A DNA stretch of 64,000 nt from Copromyces sp. CBS 386.78 (GCA_030685235.1 MU839080.1:186001-250000); one strand, 5' to 3'; counted from the stretch's first letter, positions 9,307 to 22,600 are shown. Translations and numbers: made by a program. The notes: a model not told the origin generated them from the letters alone.

Positions 9307-12300
9307 ATGCGCTTCGTCAACAGAGCCCTTGGGCCTCGCGCCTGCGCCCTCTTGCTACTATCGCCAGGTATTCCGTACGTCCTAGGAGCTCCTGACACAT
9401 CCTCGGCCTGGCCTATTCAGGGCAACGACCTCCAAGACCAGATCCAATGGGACCACTACAGCATCATCATCAATGGCGAACGCCTGTTCCTCTTCGGCGG
9501 CGAGATGCATCCGTTCCGACTACCCGTTCCTGAACTGTGGGAAGACGTCCTACAGAAAGTCAAGGCTATGGGTGCGCATGATCTCCATCTACACCCACTG
9601 GGGCTTTCACGCTCAGACGCCCGATCAAGTTGATTTCGACACCGGCGCACACAACCTGACGCGCTTCTTCGAGATGGCCAAGGAAGTTGGTCTATACGTC
9701 CTTGTACGACCCGGCCCGTACATCAATGGCGAGCTGAATGCTGGAGGACTGGCACTTTGGTCGACCACAGGTGCTTACGGAGAGTTACGCTCCAACGGGT
9801 CAGCCTTCACCGAAGCATGGACGCCGTATCAGGCTGGCATGGCCAAGCTCGTCAAGCCGTTTCAGCTTACGGAGGGTGGAACGGTCATCATGTATCAGCT
9901 GGAGAATGAAAACGGCGAGCAGTGGAAGAATGTGGAGGCCAAGATCCCAACCCAAAGGCCGTGTCCTACATGGAGAAGCTCAAGGAGAATGCTATTGAAA
10001 ATGGTATTGTGGTACCTAGTGTACACAATGCTCCTAACGCTAAGGGACGTCCATGGTCGAAAGACTATGACACTGTTGACGCTGGAGGAGATGTGGATAT
10101 CTACGGTCTGGACAGTTATGTGAGTATTTGTTCTTGGTGATTTCCTACGTATGGAGTACTAACAAAATCACCAGCCCCAATGCTGGTCTTGCGTTACAGA
10201 AGAGTGCGGAAATAATATCTTACCGTTTGCTGTCTCCAACTACCATGACCATTTCCAACTCGTATCACCAAACCAGCCGTCCTTCATGCCCGAGTTCCAA
10301 GGAGGAGCCATGAGCCCCTGGTTGAGCCCGGCTGGCGGCTGCGCTGAACGAACCGGAACCGAATTTGTCAACTTCTATTACCGCGACAACATTGCCCAGC
10401 GCATCACCATGCTGAACCTATACATGATCTACGGTGGCACCAACTGGGGATGGCTGGCGGCTCCCTTCCTGGGTAGCAGTTACGATTACGGTGCTGCCAT
10501 CTCCGAGGATCGCAACATTGGCAATAAATACTACGAGATCAAGAATCTAGGTCTGTTCACTCGTGCTGCTGATGAGCTTGCCTACACGGATCGTCTCGGT
10601 ACTGGTACCAACTACACCAACAACACCAACATCTTTACTACGGAACTCAGGAACCCCAAGACCGGTGCTCGGTTTTATGTTCTTCGTCATGCTACCACGT
10701 CTTCTGACTCTACCGAGACCTTTGCCATCAACGTAACAACCAGCCTAGGAAGCTTTTACGTCCCCAAAGTTGCACCGTGCCCCGAGCTTGTTGGCCACGA
10801 GGGCAAAATCTTCGTTACCGACTTCCACTTTGGCAAGCATACGCTTTTCTACGCAACAACAGAGGTCTTGACCTACAGTGTCATTGATGGAAAGACAACA
10901 CTGGTGTTGTGGACTCCCGTCGGTCTCTCTGGGGAGTTCTACCTCAAGGGCGCCAAGGAGGGTACGCTAGCTTCCAGCAGTAGAGGTCAGACGGCTGTCT
11001 TCGATAAGCGGGATAAAGGTGTGGTGACTGGTTTTACCCAGCGTGAGGGTGCGACTGTGTTGGAGTTCAATAACGACATCAGGGTAGTGCTTGTCGATCG
11101 TGATACTGCCTACAAAACTTGGGTTCCTGCTTTGACCAAGGATCCAAAGGTGCCTGTGGATAAGACTGGTAAGTTCACGTATCCTCGTTGGCGAATGACA
11201 GTTACTAACAAAGCATAGCCATTGTCGTCGGGCCACGCCTTGTTCGCTCAGCCAGCGTGCAAGGGAACACCATATCTGTCACTGGAGACTCTAACAACGC
11301 AACCGATATCGAGGTGTTCACGTCATCCCGGGTATCAACCATCAAGTGGAACGGCAAACAAGTCCGAACCACAAAGACTAAGTATGGCACGCTCAAGGCA
11401 TCCCTCCAAGCCCCGGCGAAGCTCTCGGTCCCCAAGTTTGGATCATGGAAATCTCAAGACAGCCTTCCGGAGAAAGCCGTGGGTTACTCTGACAACGGTC
11501 CGGCCTGGGTCATTGCCAACCACACCACAACACCCAGTGCCACGAAGGGTATCGTGCCTTACCTCTTCTCAGACGAGTACGGCTTCCACACAGGCATCAA
11601 GCTTTGGCGTGGCCAGTTCTCTGGCGATTCCGGAGCTATAGGCGTTTATCTCAACATCCAAGGAGGAACCGCTCACAGCTGGTCCGCATTCCTCAACGGC
11701 AAGTTTCTGGGCTTTTATACAGGTGACCCCACCGTCGCCGCCAGTAATGCAACCCTCTCATTCGCCAACGCAACCATTTTCACCAACCAAACCAACGTTC
11801 TCTTCGTGATGCACGATGACACAGGCCACGACCAGCTCTCCGCAGCCCTCAACCCGCGCGGCATCCTCAACGCCACACTTCTGAGCTCCAACTCCAGCAC
11901 CACCCCCAAGTTCACACTCTGGAAGTTAGCCGGAACAGCAGGCGGCTCTGACGCCAACCGCAGCACCCTCGACCCTCTTCGCAGTCACTACAATGAAGGC
12001 GGTCTCACCGCCGAACGTCTCGGCTGGCACCTCCCCGGGTTTGACGACTCCAACTGGTCCAAGACGTCAACCTCCACGTCAACCTCCCCAGTCCAAGGCT
12101 TCACCGGCCCAACCGTCCGCTTCTACCGCACTTCCCTCCCCCTTGACGTACCCAAAGGGCTAGACGCTTCCTTCGCATTCAAGTTCACGCCCGTGGATAC
12201 CTCCAACCTGAACTATCGCGCGTTCTTGTATGTCAATGGGTATCAGTACGGACGGTATTACCCTTCTATTGCTTCTGAAAACGTGTTTCCTGTGCCGGCG

Positions 12301-12483
12301 GGCGTACTCAATCATGGAGGCAACAATGTTATTGGTCTCGCGGTTTGGGCGCAGACGGAAAGGGGCGCAAAAGTGGATGTCGAACTGGTGACGAGGTACG
12401 CGGTAGAATCATCTTTTGAAAGTAGATTTGATGGGAAATACCTGCAGCCGGGGTGGACTGAGGAGAGGCTGGAGTATGCGTAA
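9307..12483 (+). CDS. Secreted GH35 beta-galactosidase, frame broken at two places
   Basis: Hydrolyses terminal beta-galactosides outside the cell. The ATG at 9307 opens with a signal peptide ending near GAPDTSS. GH35 hallmarks follow: [20 protein letters not shown], the RPGPYIN block, YQLENENG (proposed acid/base Glu) and MPEFQGG (proposed nucleophile Glu). Introns: 10120-10174 (TACTAAC branch) and 11169-11218. Total length of about 1020 aa suits fungal GH35. The conserved protein leaves the starting frame near 9570 (after VKAMG) and continues in the +1 frame through [11 protein letters not shown], then returns to the original frame near 9945 ([13 protein letters not shown]). No plausible intron explains either shift. 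Alignment length suggests two bases missing at the first site and one at the second. Sequencing error or a real pseudogene are both possible. Confidence 0.85.
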
Positions 12484-13055
12484 TTGGAGGTACTGGGTAG
12501 GATGTAGGGTGGATGGTGATGGTTAATAATGCGAAAGACTACAAGATGTTGATAAGTAGCCAATTGAGCAAAAAAAAGACAGTTTGAACGACAAGAACAA
12601 GACTCGAACCCATCATCTAGCGCAATCCGCTATTCCTCATCCGGTTACCCTCCTTCTGTTCCTTCGTCTGTGATTTGTCCCTTGATTTTCCCATCTCATG
12701 CAGTGATGCATCACAAGCTGCGCACACACAACCACCTCGGCCAACGTGCCATCAAAACTGTAGGCCTCACTGCCACCATCTGGCATCTGCCAACTCACTG
12801 TGTCCTCTCCCCATCACTCAAGTACGCCAAAAAAAGAAGAAGAAAATACGAATAGCAAAAAGAAAACTACAAGTTACAGTCCGGAGGCGTACTCGCGGCT
12901 TATACCATTTTACCTTTTTGCAAAGGTGCGAGACACGGGACATCAAAGCCGCAGGGCGCGCACCAGAAAACGGTAAAGAAGGTATAAACCGTTGTGTGCG
13001 TCCCGGGCTGTAACCGTTGAGAAGGGGATGGGTTTGGTCCTTATGAACCCACGCG

Positions 13056-13099
13056 GATCAGTCTGGGATCAGTCTGGGATCAGTCTGGGATTCATCTGG
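13056..13099. repeat. 11-bp tandem repeat, three perfect copies plus one degenerate
   Basis: GATCAGTCTGG occurs three times head to tail from 13056, followed by the degenerate GATTCATCTGG. Confidence 0.8.
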
Positions 13100-13425
13100 G
13101 CGTGGGTGGGTTGTAACCCTAACCCTCTCTCTCTCTTTTTTTCCTTTTTTCCCCAAACTTGCGTGCGCTCACGCCACGGTGGGGTGGGGTGGGGTGTTGG
13201 GATCGTTCGGAAGAGCCATCCATGTTCGCTTTTTTTGCTAATGGATTTTTTTGTTTTATTTTTTTTATAAGTAAGGGCGGTTTGAAGTTGGTATAGTTAA
13301 TAAAAAAGGGATTTGAGCGATGCTCAACTTCATTCAGGTATTTATTTTGCACGAAAGAGCCCTGCCTGGGTAGGGGTTATCAATGCTGGGAGTGTTTCTA
13401 CGGATTGTGTCCGGGCGTTTAAGAC

Positions 13426-13444
13426 ATCTATCTATCTATCTATC
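13426..13444. repeat. TCTA microsatellite
   Basis: Uninterrupted four-base ATCT/TCTA run of more than four copies. Confidence 0.8.
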
Positions 13445-14760
13445 ATCTATTTCTCTGTGCATGCGACGGGAGGACGACGTTGATGAATGCGTGTTGCTCA
13501 TCACTTGGGCATCTGATTTATCGCCGCTATCATTTCAGGGGAAAAGCTGGAGAAGATAAGCGAATCACAGATCCGTCCTTGCACCATAGACACCACCGTA
13601 CGCCCAAGGACAAAGCTCATCATCCATTGCGTGCGCCTACGCCACCGTCGGCGCAACTCAGCTGGATGATCAATAGAGGGTTGAGGTTCACCCTGAGGGA
13701 AGTAAAACTAGGATGTCAAGATTGTCTCCCGTCGGATTTGAAGAGGAAGAAATCCCAATGAGATTCCGAAGTAGGTACGTACCATCAGGTGGCTGGCTCT
13801 CCTTCGTGCTCGCTTATGTCACCGATGCGTTCATGTTCAACCAACCTCTTCAAGGGGAGCTAGACTTAAATGTCGAGGATAAGATGTAATTAAGGTGATG
13901 AGGGACATGACACTGTGCTAAACATACAATCTCCACGAGGCCTTTGCCACGCCGCTTCATATACACTAAAGGCATTCTTCCCTTTCGTCCCATCATCCCA
14001 TCATGCCAACCGATGAGAACACCTCTTTCTCCACGAAACGAATCGTACAATACAAGTAAACAGATCCGCCCTTCACTAGGGCTTTCTCTCATGGGTATCA
14101 TGCGTAATGCGTAATAAACGCTAGTGGTAGATCAAGGAACGCAAATTAAGCGTCCAGTATAACAAAGAAAAGAAATAAAGATTCTCGGCCCTTCCACGAT
14201 ATAGGTAACATGATGAAAGTTGAAACGCCAAAACCAATGTGTGTGCGCAGTATACATGCATGCTCTATAGAGCACGAGACACGAAATCATCGAAAATGCC
14301 ACAGACAGCCTTCAACACCTGAAATGCAGAAAGGAAGAAAAAGGGGAAAAAAAAAGAGACAAAGAAAATACAAATTGCTGAGGAGAGCATGAAGGGAAGA
14401 AGAAAAATGTGAGAGGTTGTTGCGTGTGAAACTGTGCAAGAAAAATATAAAGAGAAGAGAAAAGGAAAGGAAGAAAAGGAGGGAGGAGGGAAGGGTGTAA
14501 GGGGGTTGGTTCTCTTGGCCCCGAATATGACCCCAGGGCTATCAGGGACTCGCCGAAAAGTTGAGTGAGTCTTCCCCACTGATGGCCTGCAAAATCAAAA
14601 TCTGGAGACTCTCCTCGAGTACCGTCCTGACCTCTGCCTCCCGGTCATCGTTCGGCTCCTCTAGCGCGACATGCCCTCTGTAATCATGCCCATCTCCTCG
14701 CCTTCCCCCTCGCCCATCTACCCGGTCGCCGCCGTCGACAGCATCCGCCTCATCGCCTTC

Positions 14761-16431
14761 CTAGTACGACGACGCTCCTGCCACCGCCGCCGCCCCCGCT
14801 GTCATCTGAGCCGTCGGCGCCATGTTATTATTGGCCCTCGGCGGCAGCGCCATTGCTTCCGTAAGCGCCTGCAGTTTCTGCACCAGTAACGTCGTCTGTT
14901 GCGTGTTCTTTTGCACTTGCTCTCTTAACTCCTCGTTTTCTTGTCTTAGGCGCTTGATTTCTTCTCGCAGCTCTGACGTCTCACCGCCACCGATCCCATC
15001 TAGATCATCTCGACGTCGTTTTCGCTTTAGGGAGCTTAAAAGTTGGTGGTGGTGGTGGGATGGAACTGGACCTGCTGCTTGTGATTGGGGTTGGGCATGT
15101 CCATGTCCGCCGAGGGTGTCGTCGCTGGTTGCCTCGTCGGATTCACAGTCGTTCATGTTCATGTTGCCAATGCCGCCGCTGCAGCCGTTTGATGATGACC
15201 CCATCCCCATGCCCATCCCAATCCCCATCCCTATCCCTCCGTTTGTTGTTGTTGTTGCTGTTGTGCCGTCTGCGTTGCCATGGGTGTGGACCCGCCGGAG
15301 ATGCTCGTTTAGGTTTTCTAGTCGTGAGAACCCCTTGCCGGTGGCGCGCTTGCAGCTTTCGTGCGGACAGTGTAAGGGGTTTTTGGGCCCGCCGTGCTTG
15401 CCATGTACTTCGCGCTCGTGACGCAGAAGGCCGCCGGAGTAGGTGAAGCCTGGGAGCTTCTCGCAGCCTACGGCGCCGCACTTGTAAGGGCGGTCGTGCT
15501 TGTCCATGTGTTTACTATTTTGAAGAAATGGGTTGTTAGTGATTCTCGTCAGGAAGGGGGAAGTGGATAGCAAAAAAGAAACTTACTTCCACTCGCATTT
15601 GCGGCCGAACTCCTTGACGTCCTCCACACACCCAGGCCACATACAAACAAATTTTCCCTCGGCATTCTTCGTGGCCTGACGAACTGGCTTAGGAATGGGC
15701 TTGATTCTCCCCGATGATGGTGCTACTGGTGTAGTCGGTGATTGTTCCTGAGGATGTTGTGAAGGCGGCGATGGCGCGGTTGCTGGTGTCAATGGTTGCG
15801 TTACTTGCGGATGTTGTAGATGTGGTGGCAGCTGTGGGTGTACAAGAGCCTGCTGTTGCTGTTGTTCCAGTGGTGATTGTGCCAGCTGAATAGGCAGGGA
15901 AGCTTGAACGGTCAGTGAGCTCGAGACCGACACGTCTACCGATACCGGTGCCGGCTGCTGCTGAGGTTCGGGTTCCGGAGCCGAAGCAGTGAGGTAATCG
16001 TTGAGTCGCGGATCCGTACTCTGAACGGCGCCGAAAGCGGCCCCTGCTGCTGCCGCTGCTGCATGCGCATTGCATGTGGCTCGGGCAACTTCCACCAAGT
16101 CGTTTGATAGGTCACTGACAACGACATCGTTCGCGTTAGTGAAACGATCAGTGTCGGGTGAGCCATGGTGTTGCTCAGTGAGTTCTTGATGGTTGTTGGA
16201 GTCGTGAGAGTGGTGAGGTTCATGAGATTCGTGGGGTTGTTGGTGGGCGTCATGAGCTGGTGGGTGAGGGTCATGAAGGGGATGCTGCTCCAATTCTTGT
16301 TGCTGGGTAGCATGGGTGGTTTCTGAATGGGAATGATGTTGTTCATGAGATTCGTGAGTGATGTGGTCGTCAATGTCCGGGTAATTCTCGTCCTGGAATA
16401 ATTCCCGTTCTTCGCCATAAACGATACTCAT
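14761..16431 (-). CDS. C2H2 zinc-finger protein with His/Gln-rich N-terminus and coiled coil
   Basis: Probable transcription factor of 532 aa. Exons 16431-15587 and 15514-14761; intron 15586-15515 has GTAAGT donor, CACTAAC branch and ATAG acceptor. The ATG at 16431 (MSIVYGEE) is the first in frame. Residues 1-90 are rich in His, Glu and Gln; residues 120-255 are Ala/Pro/Gln-rich. Three C2H2-type units follow: CMWPGC...KHMDKH (split by the intron), CGAVGCEKL...RHEREVH and CPHESCKRA...EHLRRVH. Thr/Gly-rich linkers then lead to a heptad-like coiled coil (LREEIKRLRQENEELREQV) near residue 470, and the protein ends SSY. DNA binding and dimerisation are family-based inferences; I recognise no characterised orthologue. 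Confidence 0.85.
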
Positions 16432-19400
16432 GTTTGTTGACTGAGAGAGTTTCACCGTGCGCGACGGTGAACTTGAACACGGCCGGGGTAGGGCGTTGGG
16501 GGGTAATTCGGTTGCCTTCCGCCCACTTGTAAGTCAGCCGTCAAAGACGTTTTGGTCTTGAAGATGTCGAAATTTTGAGTTATTTGTGAGAGTGCAAGCT
16601 TCAACAGCCGATGAGCCTGACTTTAATCGAATCCGGATATCGACCTTCCCCCCGCGGTTGGCGGTGCACCTTCTCTTACACCCCTATCTTGCTGATACTG
16701 TATCAATGTCAATATTGGCGCTGGTTGGACAGGCGACGGAGGTTGATACCTCAGGCAGGTAGATTTGGCTTCAGGTTGTGAATTTCGACGCCCGAGTGGA
16801 CGCTCCCAAAATTTCGGAGGGGTTCGGGTGTTGTGGCTCGGTTCCGGCCCGCTGACGCACGACACGTGGAAAGGTGGTGCCACCCGACAGCTGTAGGACA
16901 GCTGCGAGTTTTGGGGCTGAATGCTTAAAAGAGGCCTCCCACGTGACTCGGAGCTGAATAATTGTTAGTGCACCTAGTACTTTCCAGCTTGCTCTGAACA
17001 ACAACGAAATGACTTTATAATTCTCACCATGATGACAGCGCAACCTTCTAGATATATCTCTTTCGATCTTTAACAAGGAGGCCACGGAAGTGAGTCGCAA
17101 CCCGAATGCTGCCCAGTAGCAACCCAGACAAAAGCTTTGGAGGCAGCCATGAATATTCCGCTTCGTGGTCGCGCGCCTCATCGCGGAAAAGTGACTCACA
17201 TGGGTATCACGCACTAGAACCTAATCGTTCATGGCTGAGAAGCCTGAGATTAACGACGCGACATCTCAATGGCCATGCCAAGTTGACAGCCCAATGGCGC
17301 AAGGCTGCAACACATCCAATCCCAATATCTCCCGAGTTTTTCCATTACTAGGTCGCTGCCCAGTTCGCCTTCGCAATGCATGGCCCAAACGTAGACCGTG
17401 GCTTCCACCATGGCCACGACGCTGTCCTGCAACATCAGCCTCATTTCTCAGCTGTGGACCGTCTCTCTGGTCCAGTCGGATAGGTGACTGCCAAGGCATC
17501 CCAAACAAGTGATCTGCAATTTGAGGACGGCGGCCAGATATGGAGACCAAGCTAATGTCGGTAGATGGGTGTATAAGGCGCGATATTCCATTGTATGCCC
17601 AAGGCCGAGTGTGTCTTGACCGGCCTCCAGTTTGGACACCCAAGTGCGGAGCGCTTGGGGCTGGCTTCTCTTCCAGACACTCGGACGTTAGTGGATTGGA
17701 AATTGTCCGCTGGTGCCTGATCGCCAACAACTCGGTTGCCAATACCAGCCTAGGAACCTGGCTGACCGCACGGGATTTGTCGAGGGCTGGGTTACGTGGT
17801 GACCACTTGCCCGGAGCCTCCTTGGGCTCAAGTACGAAGACACACGTCCCTAAACACCAGTCGTCATCAGATGCCGAAGAATGTTACAGACGAGTGTGGC
17901 TTGCTGTTACTCGTAACCCCTGGGAGGTCGTGGAAAAGGGTTAGTCAGGAACAGGCTACCGAATGGACGTCACATCCGGGCCATCGCTCAGAGGGGCTAA
18001 GGGAAAGAAACCGACCTAACCGACAAGTTGAGGCATCACATGGCTGGATTTGTTCACGGGTGCACGACTGACCAAGTGGAAATGTTCTACCAAGGGTATG
18101 CCGCGTTGCCCACCTTGGCCGTAGAGACACTGCACCGTAAAGTGAAAGCTCACACCGGGGTGAGTCACCGAAATCGCGGAGTGATCTGAGTGAGACTGAG
18201 CGGCCGCGAGGGTGAACGAGATGTACCGTCATGAAGTTCATCTTTACGCGGGTCGTGATGGGGTGTGATTAGTCGTGAAAGACGAGGGTAGCGGCCTGTG
18301 TCTATTTCCAACGAGATCTCGCCGACGCCGCTTGACGTGACGCGTCTTGTTTTGCAGTGCCTCTGCGATTCACGGAAGGGAGTAGTGGTGTGGTAAGATC
18401 CCGGTGACGATCCAGGCAGTGTAGGCAGGTACTCGGGTCATCCCGCGGTGACATAGGTAATCAGTCAGCAGCTTCTAATCCACGTGCTTTCAGTCAACCA
18501 TCCGGCTATCAGGCCGAGATTTCCGAAGTAGGTAACTATATCGACGGCCAAGTTGCCCTAGTTTAGCTTGGTTGGTATGACAATAACGTGACCATTGCCT
18601 AGTAAGTCTAGGTCGCCGGTATTGGACTGGCGGCAACTTGGCATAGTCGCCTCCATGGTCGTGTGCGCTTGCTTAAAGAGGCTGCCTAATCCACGGTGGC
18701 AAGTTGTGTGCAATATTGCTGTGTTGCTGGCTAAAGTGCAGAGATATGCGGTTTGCCGTGCGACGGAGAGTAAAGGCTTGGGTTTGGTAGGACGAGTTGT
18801 ATATCTGATTGTCGGTTCCGACAAATTTGTGTACGCAAGTCTTCAGTTAGCATGTGATGGAGGACAGATGCGGGAATCACAAAGGAATCTGCTTGATCAT
18901 ATTCTTACTGGCGAACTTAGATCGCGTGTTGTTTCGCTGGGAGGAACATGAGAACTTGCCGTTATCAAATTGAGATGACAGAGCCTTGTCAGCATTTGAT
19001 GTTGTGAGAACCCTCATGGTCTGTACAACCCCACGGCCTTGTCCTTCACGAGGAACAACCAGACAGGAGCAAATAGCACTCCAGGTACCACCCTAAAGTG
19101 GAAGTTACACCGCCTTCATTGTACATCTTCGTCCTTTCGCGCCTTCCAATGTGCAATTGATCGTTGTCTTCTGACTTCCGTCCGTAGAGGTAGGGTATCC
19201 CAAGCAGAAATCACGAGATCATCAAACGCACAAGAAATCACCAAGCAAGCCTCATGAACTTAACAAAACAATCAAACCTCCTCCATTACATCAGCTAGCT
19301 AGCATCGCGCTCGAGCTATATAAACTATAGATATGTATACAAACTAACTAAAACCATGAAGAAAACACAAAAGTCGTTACTTCATATCATCAAAACATCA

Positions 19401-19655
19401 TTTTTTTTTCATAAACATCATCATAAAATCATCATGATCATCATCACCGTCCGTCCCAACCAAGCCCATAGCCAATCCGTGTACTTGTATGCAGCCGTTG
19501 TCCCCTTTCCCCATCCATCTAAAACATATCCTTGAATCAGTTTCCTTTCATGCTTTTTTACGTCTCAGACGTACCAGTCCGACCACTCAATGGCCCGGAT
19601 CTTTCTATATTTTTTTTCTTCCACTTCTCAAGATGGCCCAGCATCTTGCCTTCAC
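16432..19655. other. 3.2-kb region without a supported gene
   Basis: All open frames are at most about 160 codons, overlap on both strands and match nothing I know. The right end (19250-19460) is AT-rich with ATCATC repeats and is probably the 3' flank of the F-box gene. The first few hundred bases are the probable promoter of the zinc-finger gene. Confidence 0.45.
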
Positions 19656-22600
19656 TTAATTCCCCTTATGTCCCAAAACACTCGAACTGATCATCAACGG
19701 GACATAGGCACTCCCTGTGCCACTGGTCCCTTTGCTACGGGTGCCACCAGCACTGCTCTCGAGACCCCCGTGTCCGTACTTGTAGCCGTGTTGGTCTCTG
19801 TGTTCTTCCCTGCTCCTCTCATCCCTTCTTTCCTCCCTTCTTTCCCTGCAATCCCTCTCCCGATGTCTTCTTCCCCCGTCATCTTCACTCATCCTCCCAC
19901 GATGCACCACCGTTTCGGTCCCAGCCATATGAGAGATTCCGGGGGTTCCGGTCCTAGAGGGCCCAGGGGTACCATGCCTCGAAAACCCAGGGGTTCCCGC
20001 CCTGACGATGCCAAACAGTCCCTCCTTAAGACGTGCTCCCAAGCCCAAAGAAGAGGAAGTAGCGCTGTTGTGATGAGGGGGAGGGGGGACGGTAGCCAGA
20101 GCGCAGGTAATCCCGCAATCAGCATGGTGGTGGTGGTAAGGGACGCTGAAAGCCAACATGTCCTCGTGGTCACGATCACCAGTTACAGCAGAAGTGGGGG
20201 CCGACTCGGCGGCACTGGGTCTAGCGCGAGAAGCGTTGAGGGCAGCCATGACGGCCGGCGAGTCATGTCCGTGATGGCCGGAGTGTTTGCGCCTGTGACC
20301 CGTAGAAGTGCCGGTTTGGTGGTTGTTATGCGAATTGGCGCGCTTAAGGGGAAACGGACTTGGGATTTGTGATTTGATAGAGTGTGAGTTTGAGCGCTTC
20401 GGTGGTTGAGGACGAGCCATAGGTTGAGGTGGAGGTTGATCGACAGAGTCTCTAGCGGAGGGAGTGCCGTAGGGGCCGTGAGCGAATTCCTTGCTCAGCT
20501 TTTCGAGGACTTGTTCGCGGGCCTTCTTGAGGGCGGCGGCCCGGTCTTGCTCGGATTCTACGTGAGCCTCGAGATCTGCGAAGAGGGAAGGGCCGTCAGG
20601 GTTGGAGGAAGTGGAGTCACGGAATAGGAGAGTGCCAACGGCACCGCCGCGGGCGTTTTGAGGTCCACTAATACCGAGGAGGGGACTGGTTTTGGAGGAA
20701 GGGTCGTAGACGGTTGGCGAGAGAACGGCGGGGAAGGGGTTGGCGTTGAGGATGGGGGCTGTGATGTTGAGCCGGGCAGCCTGAGGAGCGTCCAGAGATG
20801 GACGAGGAGAGGGGCGGTGATCTTGCTCAGTCATCCGGGGAGGAGATCGGGGAGGGGTAGGCGAGGAATAACCTGGTGGTGGTGGGGGCAATGCTTTGTC
20901 TTTGTTGGACGCACCACCGGCGGATTGGGGAGGTGACGGTGGGAGTCGCTGGGTAACAAGTTGTGGTGGCGTGTAGGGTACGTTCTTAGGTTGAGGAGAC
21001 TGAGGTAAGTCCTCATCGTCGGCACCGTTGACCTCCGATAGGGTCTTAAGTTCCGGCAAAGTTGGCAGAGTCGTAACCGGGTCGTCTTCCGGATATTCCC
21101 GCCGGTGATGACGATGGTGCTTGGTGCCATGACGAGAGCGTGAACGAGAACGGTGACGATCACTCGACTCGTCACGGCGGGAGTACTTGGTCTTGCTTCG
21201 ACTGTGGCGTCCTTTATCCTTCTCCTTTTCAGTGCTGTGGTGCCTCCGCTCATCGTCGCTGGCATGTTCACGGCGCTCGCGGTCCCGGCGACGCGATTCA
21301 CTGGCCTCCTCTTCCTCAGTGATGCTGTCGTCTCCGCGGCGGTGCTTCCCCGAGCTCTTCTTACGGAGACGCTGCTTCTTGATCCTCGTGCTGACAGACA
21401 TGTTGGTGCCCATCTGTAGATCAGCAACATCCACCTCCTCCTCGCCTTCTTCGCGAATCGTGGTGATTGTACCGCTTCCTCGTTTGTCGGCTCCACCGTC
21501 ATCATGAATGACAGTATTGGTAGTCAAACCGCTCGAGGCAGCAGCAGACACACCCTTGGCCCACTCCTGCACTCCCACCTCCAGCGCATCCACCCCGTCC
21601 TCTAGCCATCCTCCGTTTACCAACACCGTCTCCAAGTCAGCATTCAACAACTCCGTCGTCATAGGCGTAGCAGCCGACGACTCCGTCAGCAACGTCTCAC
21701 AGCCATCCGTTGTGCTCGACAACCCGCTCATCTGCCTCCTTTGACCCTGCCTCATCACGCTCCCGCTTTCAACACTCCCGCTGATCGATCGCCTACACCA
21801 AATATCCCCCTTCTTGCCGCTCTTGGCCCTCCGTTCCTCCTCGTCAAACAGCGGCTTGAGCGCTTCGTCCCAGGTTCCCTCTCCGACAAGCAAAACCTCC
21901 TCAAACTGGAATTCCTTCACCGTTCGCATGTGTCGCTTGACTAGCCCGTTTACCTGGCTAGCGTTCATCGTCGCGTTTCGCACCGACAAATACTTGAGAC
22001 GAGGCATGTCCATTTCTCTTCTCCTTGGTCTTTCCGGTAACGGGCTCATGGAGTCTGTCGACTCGTTGGACAGCTTCTTGTGCTGCCTCTTTCCCCCAGC
22101 TGGCGCGAAAAGGGGATCTTCACCCAGCGCAATAGGGCAAGGGCCTTTGCGGTGTCCATCCCACGTGAAACTGAATTTCTCTAGTCGTGGAGCAAACCAG
22201 CGGATGAACTCATCCATAATCTTCAGGTGGTCCAGCCCGGGCGAATCGGGGTGGTAGAAATCCCAGCTCTCGACGCTGATGTATAACTTCCTGATTTGCC
22301 GCCAGCGGCGCTCGGCGGAAGGGGAGACGCCGTAGCCGGAGCCGGGGGTGTGCCGGAGGTAGTTGAAGGCTGTGGGGTGGACGCCCGACAGCGACAGTTT
22401 GGAAAGTTTGGTGAGCGGTGCCCGTTCCAGAGAGATGCGCAAGCTGATTAGGGCGTAATCGACGCAGTCTCTGCGATACCGCTCCTTGGGGTCCTGGCCG
22501 GGGGTTTTGATGGTGAGGTGCCGCATGTTGGGCAAGTGACGCATGGCGTTAATAAAGGAAGGTACGTTAGAAGCGGCGTGGAATAAGGGCGGGTACTGCT

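Larger units (their letters stand above)
12484..14760. other. Intergenic region between convergent beta-galactosidase and zinc-finger genes
   Basis: About 2.3 kb with no gene I can support, holding 3' ends of two convergent genes. It contains an 11-bp tandem repeat (13056-13099), a CCCTAA-like pair (13113-13124), a GGGGT run (about 13180-13197), a TCTA microsatellite (13426-13444), and A- or T-rich tracts at 13130-13300 and 14320-14480. Confidence 0.5.

Noticed and set aside
9559..9616. A 58-nt GT...AG intron to explain the first beta-galactosidase frameshift
   Set aside because: It would remove the conserved SIYTHWGFH segment of GH35, so the conserved sequence argues against it.
12590..12660. 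Possible tRNA on the minus strand (GGGTTCGAGTC-like B-box)
   Set aside because: The T-arm stem does not pair and no acceptor stem closes, so no cloverleaf can be drawn.
13113..13124. CCCTAACCCT as a telomere trace
   Set aside because: Only two units next to a CT run; core genes continue on both sides.
19590..20372. 260-codon plus-strand frame opposite the F-box gene
   Set aside because: Overlaps a longer, better supported gene and resembles nothing.
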